Source: Cellulomonas shaoxiangyii
Lineage (GTDB): Bacteria; Actinomycetota; Actinomycetes; Actinomycetales; Cellulomonadaceae
Direction: 5' to 3'
Length of the DNA stretch: 64,000 nucleotides
Assembly: GCF_004798685.1 (NCBI RefSeq)
Contig: NZ_CP039291.1
Span: 3,596,001 to 3,660,000, forward strand
Made by a program: the position numbers and the translations under genes. The notes beneath the pieces were generated by a model. The model had not been told where the DNA came from. It ran no database searches and was given only the letters and a program-made list of their open reading frames with translations. Below, piece by piece: positions 58,826 through 64,000 of the stretch (positions within the stretch are counted from its first letter, which is position 1; each line of letters begins with the position of its first letter).

Positions 58826-59899
58826 TCAGAACGCGAGCGCGCGGTCGACGGCGTCGAGCAGCCGGTCCAGGCCCGGCAGGTAGTCGTGCTCGATCTTCGC
58901 CACCGGGTACGGCGCGTGGTAGCCGCCGACGCGCAGCACGGGCGCCTCGAGCTGGAAGAAGCAGGCCTCGGTGATGCGCGCGGCGACCTCGGCGCCCGTG
59001 CCGTACAGCACGGGGGCCTCGTGCACGACGACGCAGCGGCCCGTGCGGGCCACGGACGCGGCGACGGTGCCGGTGTCGAGCGGGGACAGGGTCCGCAGGT
59101 CGATCACCTCGAGGCTGCGCCCCTCGGCGGCCGCGGCGTCGGCGGCCTTGAGCGCGGTGGCGACGGTCGGCCCGTACGCGACGACCGTCACGTCGGTGCC
59201 GGCGCGCACGACCCGCGCGTGGTCGAGGTCGGCACCCGCGGCGGCGCCGTGCGGGGCGGGCAGCGCGGCGTCGAGGTCGACGTCGCCCTTCTCCCAGTAC
59301 CGGCCCTTGGGCTCGAGGAAGATGACGGGGTCCGGCGAGGCGATGGCCTGCTGGATCATCGTGAAGCCGTCGGCGGGCGTCGACGGCGACACGACGCGCA
59401 GGCCGGCGGTGTGCGCGAACAGCACCTCGGGCGACTCGCTGTGGTGCTCGACCGCGCCGATGCCGCCGCCGTAGGGGATGCGGATGACGACGGGCAGCCG
59501 CAGGCGGCCCTGCGAGCGGTAGTGCATCTTGGCGAGCTGCGTCGTGATCTGGTCGAACGCGGGGAACACGAACCCGTCGAACTGGATCTCGCACACGGGC
59601 CGGTAGCCGCGCAGCGCCAGGCCGATGGCCGTGCCGACGATGCCGGACTCCGCGAGCGGGGTGTCGACGACGCGGTCGCCGCCGAACTCGGCGTGCAGGC
59701 CGTCGGTGACCCGGAAGACGCCCCCGAGCGGGCCGATGTCCTCGCCCATGAGCAGCACCTTCGGGTCGTTCGCGAGGGCGCGGCGCAGGCCGAGGTTGAT
59801 CGCCTTCGCGAACGGCAGGCGCTGCGTGCCGGTCGGGAACGGGGCGACGGGCGGTGCCGTCGGCGTGCTGGTGCTGGTGCGCTCGCTCGTGAGCGTCAT
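58826..59899 (-). CDS. bkdB: 2-oxoacid dehydrogenase E1 beta subunit
   Basis: A 357-residue transketolase-like beta subunit that forms the thiamine-diphosphate active site with E1 alpha. Typical blocks are [54 protein letters not shown] and [17 protein letters not shown], with the C-terminal [19 protein letters not shown]. The first 25 residues are a Thr/Ser-rich extension. The ATG at 59899 overlaps the E1 alpha stop as ATGA, so the subunits are made in coupled amounts. E2 begins 29 bp after the stop. Confidence 0.93.
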   Translation of the reverse strand: MTLTSERTSTSTPTAPPVAPFPTGTQRLPFAKAINLGLRRALANDPKVLLMGEDIGPLGGVFRVTDGLHAEFGGDRVVDTPLAESGIVGTAIGLALRGYRPVCEIQFDGFVFPAFDQITTQLAKMHYRSQGRLRLPVVIRIPYGGGIGAVEHHSESPEVLFAHTAGLRVVSPSTPADGFTMIQQAIASPDPVIFLEPKGRYWEKGDVDLDAALPAPHGAAAGADLDHARVVRAGTDVTVVAYGPTVATALKAADAAAAEGRSLEVIDLRTLSPLDTGTVAASVARTGRCVVVHEAPVLYGTGAEVAARITEACFFQLEAPVLRVGGYHAPYPVAKIEHDYLPGLDRLLDAVDRALAF

Positions 59900-61041
59900 C
59901 GGTGCCCCCCTGCGTCGGCGCCGTCGTGCTGGGCGTAGGACTGCTCGTACTCGGTGAACCACGCGCGCTCGGCGTCGACGACGGAGTGCGACGTCGCGTA
60001 CACGTGGGCGAACATGCTCTGGCTGCTCGGCCGGCCCATGCCACGGACCGTGGTGCGGATGTGCTCGCCGAGCGCGTCCGCCTCGCCGGCCAGCTCCGCC
60101 TGGAAGACCTCGGGCAGCTCGCCCGTCGTCTCCAGGTAGCGGCGCACGCGGTCGATCGGGTCGCGGCGGCGCCAGTGCTCCTCCTCCTCGCGGGGGCGGT
60201 AGCGGCTCGGGTCGTCGGACGTCGTGTGGGCGCCCATGCGGTAGGTGAACGCCTCGACGAACGTCGGGCCGCCGCCGCTGCGCGCCCGCTCGAGCGCCTG
60301 GCGCGTCACGGCGTAGGTGGCGAGGACGTCGTTGCCGTCGACCCGCACGGACGGGATGCCGAACCCGGGGGCGCGGTCGGCCAGCGGCACGCGGGCCTGG
60401 CGGGTCGTCGGCTCGGAGATGGCCCACTGGTTGTTCTGGCAGAACAGGACGACGGGCGCCTGGTTGACCGACGCGAACACGAGCGCCTCGCTGACGTCGC
60501 CCTGCGCGGTGGCGCCGTCGCCGAAGTACGTGACGACCGCGGTGTCCCGCTGCGGGTCGCCCGTGCCGACGAGGCCGTCGCGCTGCACGCCCATCGCGTA
60601 GCCCGTCGCGTGCAGCGTGTGCGAGCCGATGACCAGCGTGAACAGGTGGAAGTTGTGGTCCGCGGGGTCCCAGCCGCCGTGGTCGACGCCCCGGAACAGC
60701 CGCAGCAGGTCGGTCATCTCCATGCCGCGCGCCTGCGCGACGCCGTGCTCGCGGTAGCTGGGGAACACGTGGTCCTGCGGGGCCAGCGCGTGGCCGGAGC
60801 CGGTCTGCGCGGCCTCCTGCCCGAGGCACTGCGCGTAGAGGGCGAGCTCGCCCTGCCGCTGCAGCGACGTGGCCTCGGTGTCGAAGCGCCTGGTCAGCAC
60901 CATGTCGCGGTACATCGCGCGCAGCCGCTCGGGGGTCACGTCGGCGGCCCAGGCGTCGTACTCGGGGTGCGCCACGCGTTCGCCCGTGGGCGTGAGCAGC
61001 TGGACGAGACCGTCGTCGGTCAGGGGTCCGGTCGGGCTCAC
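59896..61041 (-). CDS. bkdA: 2-oxoacid dehydrogenase E1 alpha subunit
   Basis: A 381-residue thiamine-diphosphate-dependent decarboxylase subunit. The cofactor motif is [14 protein letters not shown] to FCQNN. Other family blocks are [29 protein letters not shown] and [17 protein letters not shown]. It decarboxylates a 2-oxoacid and passes the acyl group to E2. The sequence resembles mycobacterial BkdA more than pyruvate-specific subunits, so branched-chain substrates are favoured but not proven. The GTG at 61041 has GAGGAGGG upstream. It is the first gene of the operon, and nested palindromes lie 28-62 bp before the start. Confidence 0.92.
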   Translation of the reverse strand: MSPTGPLTDDGLVQLLTPTGERVAHPEYDAWAADVTPERLRAMYRDMVLTRRFDTEATSLQRQGELALYAQCLGQEAAQTGSGHALAPQDHVFPSYREHGVAQARGMEMTDLLRLFRGVDHGGWDPADHNFHLFTLVIGSHTLHATGYAMGVQRDGLVGTGDPQRDTAVVTYFGDGATAQGDVSEALVFASVNQAPVVLFCQNNQWAISEPTTRQARVPLADRAPGFGIPSVRVDGNDVLATYAVTRQALERARSGGGPTFVEAFTYRMGAHTTSDDPSRYRPREEEEHWRRRDPIDRVRRYLETTGELPEVFQAELAGEADALGEHIRTTVRGMGRPSSQSMFAHVYATSHSVVDAERAWFTEYEQSYAQHDGADAGGHR

Positions 61042-61068
61042 GGGCCCTCCTCAACCTCGGGAACTGCG

Positions 61069-61103
61069 AACCTACGTCAGCGTAGGCTACGGCACCGTAG
61101 GTT
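61069..61103. promoter_or_regulatory. Nested CCTACG/CGTAGG palindromes upstream of the bkd operon
   Basis: CCTACG-TCAG-CGTAGG (61071-61086) and CTACGG-CA-CCGTAG (61087-61100) abut. The outer arms AACCTACG (61069-61076) and CGTAGGTT (61096-61103) are also exact complements. The cluster sits where a promoter for E1 alpha is expected. A dimer-of-dimers operator is likely; the regulator is not in the window. Confidence 0.7.
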
Positions 61104-61184
61104 GAGGGGCGGAGGCGCCGACAAGCGTCGGGCGCGCCGTTTGTCGGAACCCCACACGCGGCCCGCGGTCCCCGCCGGCCCGGG

Positions 61185-61841
61185 TCACACGGAGGCGCGG
61201 TGGCCGGCCTCGACCCGGCCGGGCAGGTCGTCCGGCTCCGGCGTCCCCACCGGCTCGCACCACTGCAGCGTGCCGGCCACCGCGTCGAACATCGCCGTGA
61301 CGACCACGACGCCGTCGGCCGCGACGTCGCCGTCCGTCAGGACCGTGAACGTCAGCAGCGCCCAGACCCCCGCGGTGTCCGGGTGCGCGACGTAGTAGGT
61401 CACCCGCACCGACGGCTGCGACCGCCCGACGCGGTGGCTGTCGACGACCGACGCGACCCGCACCGCGGGCGCCCCGCCCACCTCGAGGTACGTGCCCTCG
61501 TCGCCCGCGCCCGCGAGCAGGGCGGCGAGCAGGTCCTCGGGGTCGACCGTCGGGTCGTCCTCGAGCACCGTCAGCAGCATCGAGCCCGGCAGGCGCTGCG
61601 TGCCGTACTCGACGAGCGGCAGCAGCACGGACCGCGCCCCGTGGCCGGCGGCGTCGTCGGCCGCAGCCGCCAGCTGCTTGCGCAGCTCGCGCCGCCACGG
61701 CTCGGCGCGGTCCCGGGGCAGCGAGTCGGGCACGAACTCGCGCACCAGGTCGTCGATCAGGCGCGCCCGGAGCCGCTCCGTCCCGGGCGAGGTGGGCAGC
61801 TGCACCCAGCCCTCGGGCAGCAGGACCTCGACGTCGATCAC
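61185..61841 (-). CDS. Hypothetical protein, last gene of the WXG100-like operon
   Basis: A 218-residue soluble protein beginning IDVEVLLPEGWVQLP. It has helical segments (RLRARLIDDLVREFVPDSLP, WRRELRKQLAAAADDAAGHGA) followed by a beta-rich half (SVRVTYYVAHPDTAGVWALLTFTVLTDG divided by a turn). No catalytic motif is recognised. The GTG at 61841 overlaps the upstream stop as GTGA. Beta-rich proteins in this place are often annotated as secretion-associated hypotheticals; an immunity or chaperone role is only a guess. Confidence 0.7.
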   Translation of the reverse strand: MIDVEVLLPEGWVQLPTSPGTERLRARLIDDLVREFVPDSLPRDRAEPWRRELRKQLAAAADDAAGHGARSVLLPLVEYGTQRLPGSMLLTVLEDDPTVDPEDLLAALLAGAGDEGTYLEVGGAPAVRVASVVDSHRVGRSQPSVRVTYYVAHPDTAGVWALLTFTVLTDGDVAADGVVVVTAMFDAVAGTLQWCEPVGTPEPDDLPGRVEAGHRASV

Positions 61842-62548
61842 GGCAGGCTCCTCACGGTCGGCAGGACGATCGCGGGCACCCCGTCGGCGCCCGGCAGGCA
61901 CTGCGCGGCCACGACGTGCATGAGCTCCTCGACGCCCGGGCCGACGGTCGCGAACAGGCCCAGCTCGCTCACCCGGACCGACAGCACGACGTCGGCGCTC
62001 CGCGCGGGCCGCGCGGCCGTGGCCGGGACGTCGAGCCGCATCGCCGCGTCGACCCGGACGAACGCCGCACGTCGCGGGCCGCGCACGAGCGCGGTCACCC
62101 GCACCCCGTCGCCGGCCGCGGTGGTGACGTAGTCGACGGCCGGGGGGCGCGCGTCGTCGGGGCGGCCGCGGGTCGCGACGACGTCCATCAGGTAGGACGG
62201 GTCGGGGGCGGACGGCTCGCGGAACTCGACGGTGGCGACGACCGGCGCCCACTGCGGCCGGTCGTCGACGACGAAGCCCGCGCCCCAGGCGACGCGCGTC
62301 CAGTCGGGCAGCCCGTCGGTGCGCCCGCGCAGCCACGCCGCGACCTCGTCGCCGACCGCCGCCGCGGTGAGCCCGTCGCGCAGCACGCCGGGGTGCTCCC
62401 CGTGCAGGGCGGCGAGGCCACCGGCCGCCCACCCGGCGAACACGGGCGCCGTCGCCCCCTGCCAGGCGGCGACCTCGTCGCCCGACGCACCGGCGGGCGG
62501 CACCCACTGCCACCACCACGACACCTCGGGCACGACGACGGCCGTCAC
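61838..62548 (-). CDS. Hypothetical protein in the WXG100-like operon
   Basis: A 236-residue soluble protein starting TAVVVPEVSWWWQWVPP. It contains a Trp-rich N-terminus, a helical part (DEVAAWLRGRTDGLPDWTRVAWG) and a beta-rich second half (GDGVRVTALVRGPRRAAFVRVDA), ending in MHVVAAQCLPG. The family is not recognised. GTGA overlaps on both sides (62548 and 61838) tie it tightly to its neighbours, so the three gene products are probably needed together. Confidence 0.7.
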   Translation of the reverse strand: MTAVVVPEVSWWWQWVPPAGASGDEVAAWQGATAPVFAGWAAGGLAALHGEHPGVLRDGLTAAAVGDEVAAWLRGRTDGLPDWTRVAWGAGFVVDDRPQWAPVVATVEFREPSAPDPSYLMDVVATRGRPDDARPPAVDYVTTAAGDGVRVTALVRGPRRAAFVRVDAAMRLDVPATAARPARSADVVLSVRVSELGLFATVGPGVEELMHVVAAQCLPGADGVPAIVLPTVRSLP

Positions 62549-63879
62549 GACGCGCCCTCGCGCGCGCCGTACTCGCCGATGACCTCGGTGGTACGGCCCC
62601 CCGTCCAGGCGAGCCCGGCGCCGATGGCGAACAGGCTGTTGCCGGCACCCCACCACCCCCACAGGGACGACGTGGACCGGGCGGCGCCCCCCTGGATCGC
62701 CGCGAGCCCGGTGTAGCCGCTCCACCCGCCGACCACGCCGAGCCAGTTGCCGCCGGCCTGGCGCGGGTTGGTCAGGATCGACCGCCACAGACCCCCGGCC
62801 GCGAGCAGCTGCTGCTTCGACGACGCCCAGAACCCGACCTCCGGGACCAGGCCCGGCGGCAGCAACCGGTTCGTGAGCGGGTTGTTGAACCAGTCGGACT
62901 GGTTCTTCCAGCCGGCGGGCACCGACGAGGGCAGGTTCCGCGGGAACCGCGTCCCGAGGTTCTGCAGGGGGAGGAACGAGGTCGTCGTCTGCCGCTTGAT
63001 GCCCGCGGTCAGGCCGCGGGCCGCGACCGACAGGTGCTTGCCGACCAGCGACGCGACGGTCAGGCCGCCGAGCAGCGCCACGCCGAGCACCGCGAAGATG
63101 AGGTCCGTCAGCCCCTCGTTGCCCGTCGCGTAGAGCGTCGCCGTGACGGCCAGCCCCGCGACGGCGGCCACCGCCGCCAACGCCACCAGCGCGGCGACAC
63201 CGGGGATGAGGATGCACAGCACCCCCAGCACCATCGCGATGATCGCGAGCGCCTTGCTGACGATCTTCAGCGCGGCGATGATCTCGTCCTTCAGGGTGTG
63301 GGACAGGCCGTCGTCGTACCGCTTGCAGTTGACGGCGTCGCCGAACCGCTTGCCTGCGACGCCGAGCTTCTCGACCGCCGTGTCCATGCGGCGGGTCGCC
63401 GCCGTGAGCCGGTCCGCGGCGGCCGCCACGGCCGTGGCCTTCTGCTCGTCCTTCGCCCTCTCGTCGGCCGGGAGCGCGCCGTCCTCCCCGGGCACGCCGT
63501 CGGGCAGGCCCTCGGCCGCCGCCCCGGCCGACGTCGCCTCGCGCGCGTCGGTGAGCGCACCCGCCGTCTCGGTCAGCGCGTCGTCCAGCTCCGGCTGGTA
63601 GCGGGCGATCTCCCGGGCGACGTCCTCGTAGCGCACCGACGCCTTCGCCAGGCCGTCGCGGACGCTCGTCGCGTCCTCGCGCAGCTTCTCCGCGTACTTC
63701 CCGGCCAGCCCCTCGCTGCCCGTCGAGACGATCCGCTCGAGCCGGCCGACCGCGTCGGTGATCGTCGTCGCGATGTCCCGGTAGCGGCGGCCCGCCTCCT
63801 GGACCTTCTCGGGGTCGGCCTCGACCGGGTCGGACCCCCTGCCCAGCGGGCTCCAGTCGCCCAGGTTGCGCACGCTCAT
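62545..63879 (-). CDS. WXG100/LXG-like protein with membrane segments, possible type VII cargo
   Basis: A 444-residue protein. Residues 1-190 are long helices resembling a WXG100/LXG-type secretion domain (DPEKVQEAGRRYRDIATTITDAVGRLERI and GLAGKYAEKLREDATSVRDGLAKAS regions). Residues about 205-275 are strongly hydrophobic (ALAIIAMVLGVLCILIPGVAAL, GLTDLIFAVLGVALLGGLTVA). The C-terminal 160 residues are Gly/Trp-rich with no known toxin motif. The layout fits a secreted or membrane-inserted effector of a type VII-like system. The ATG at 63879 has AGGGAGG upstream. Downstream genes overlap it. Confidence 0.72.
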   Translation of the reverse strand: MSVRNLGDWSPLGRGSDPVEADPEKVQEAGRRYRDIATTITDAVGRLERIVSTGSEGLAGKYAEKLREDATSVRDGLAKASVRYEDVAREIARYQPELDDALTETAGALTDAREATSAGAAAEGLPDGVPGEDGALPADERAKDEQKATAVAAAADRLTAATRRMDTAVEKLGVAGKRFGDAVNCKRYDDGLSHTLKDEIIAALKIVSKALAIIAMVLGVLCILIPGVAALVALAAVAAVAGLAVTATLYATGNEGLTDLIFAVLGVALLGGLTVASLVGKHLSVAARGLTAGIKRQTTTSFLPLQNLGTRFPRNLPSSVPAGWKNQSDWFNNPLTNRLLPPGLVPEVGFWASSKQQLLAAGGLWRSILTNPRQAGGNWLGVVGGWSGYTGLAAIQGGAARSTSSLWGWWGAGNSLFAIGAGLAWTGGRTTEVIGEYGAREGAS

Positions 63880-63904
63880 CGCCGGTCCTCCCTCACGGTG
63901 GCCC

Positions 63905-64000
63905 TCACTCCGTCGCCAGGCTCTCGGAGAGCTCCGCGTCGGCACGGGCCCACTCGTCCGCGCACTGCCGCAGCCGCTCACGCAGCTTCTTCATCGCCTC
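63905..64000 (-). CDS. Partial upstream gene, C-terminal 31 residues
   Basis: The last 31 codons of a gene that enters from beyond the window end on the minus strand. The visible peptide (AMKKLRERLRQCADEWARADAE) is a charged amphipathic helix, as at the end of small WXG100-type proteins. The stop is 26 bp before the start of the WXG100-like gene, so it probably belongs to the same operon. Nothing more can be said from this fragment. Confidence 0.6.
   Translation of the reverse strand, partial: EAMKKLRERLRQCADEWARADAELSESLATE

Noticed and set aside
57267..61041. Complete 2-oxoacid dehydrogenase complex locus including E3
   Set aside because: Only E1 alpha, E1 beta and E2 are present. The genes on both sides (a Rieske protein and the WXG100-like operon) are unrelated, so E3 must be encoded elsewhere.
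61838..62648. Single long minus-strand protein reading 61185-62648
   Set aside because: Two overlapping genes with GTGA junctions (62548 and 61841) give sensible protein starts, whereas the extension is an Arg-rich shadow of the neighbouring frame.

Overview
The window is GC-rich actinobacterial DNA and looks like Cellulomonas or a close relative. The clearest marker is an 822-codon cellobiose phosphorylase whose length and text match the Cellulomonas enzymes as I remember them. Three secreted AA10 lytic polysaccharide monooxygenases (LPMOs) with PT-rich linkers and C-terminal CBM2-type cellulose-binding domains point the same way. Genes are densely packed, often with ATGA or GTGA overlaps and GTG starts. 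I see no transposase, integrase, phage block or CRISPR array, so this reads as ordinary chromosome.

Layout. 1-3.2 kb: the end of an ABC exporter, a lipoprotein hydrolase, a DUF2071 protein and a guanidinium exporter preceded by a convincing guanidine-III riboswitch. 3.2-11 kb: a four-gene carbon-catabolic operon (TIM-barrel protein, LtnD-like dehydrogenase, DhaK-DhaL fused kinase, RpiB-like isomerase), divergent from a LacI regulator that overlaps a GH3 beta-xylosidase gene. 11-19.7 kb: a GH15 enzyme coupled to a 35-residue peptide, a small membrane protein, a conserved hypothetical, dcd, then cellobiose phosphorylase (cbp) with an aldose epimerase behind a CebR-like operator. 19.7-25.7 kb: two acetyltransferases, tRNA-Gly(CCC), a ChaB/Rho_N protein and a TetR-ABC exporter operon. 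25.7-36.7 kb: two related envelope proteins, the ATP-grasp/alpha-E/transglutaminase pair, a DinB protein, a GAF regulator, and a TetR plus THUMP methyltransferase pair.

36.9-45.6 kb is the cellulose-attack region: LPMO1, a flavoprotein, LPMO2, a thioredoxin/NHL protein, and a diguanylate cyclase divergent from LPMO3. 45.9-52.3 kb: a trypsin-like protease with a small partner that resembles its own N-terminal domain, a DUF6458 protein, an S9 peptidase, and a PhoX phosphatase under a PHO box. 52.3-57.2 kb: a copper set (CopD-CtaG fusion, CopC, a CopC-less paralogue, a His-rich membrane protein) and a Rieske protein. 57.2-61.1 kb: E2, E1 beta and E1 alpha of a branched-chain 2-oxoacid dehydrogenase type complex behind nested palindromes. 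61.2-64 kb: a coupled operon resembling type VII secretion cargo.

How the parts may fit (inference). LPMOs cut crystalline cellulose, secreted cellulases outside this window would release cellobiose, and Cbp plus the epimerase would process it by phosphorolysis. LPMOs need copper, and a CopC/CopD locus lies about 7 kb away. Near-palindromic elements of the form GAANCGNTTC lie 135-160 bp upstream of all three LPMO genes.
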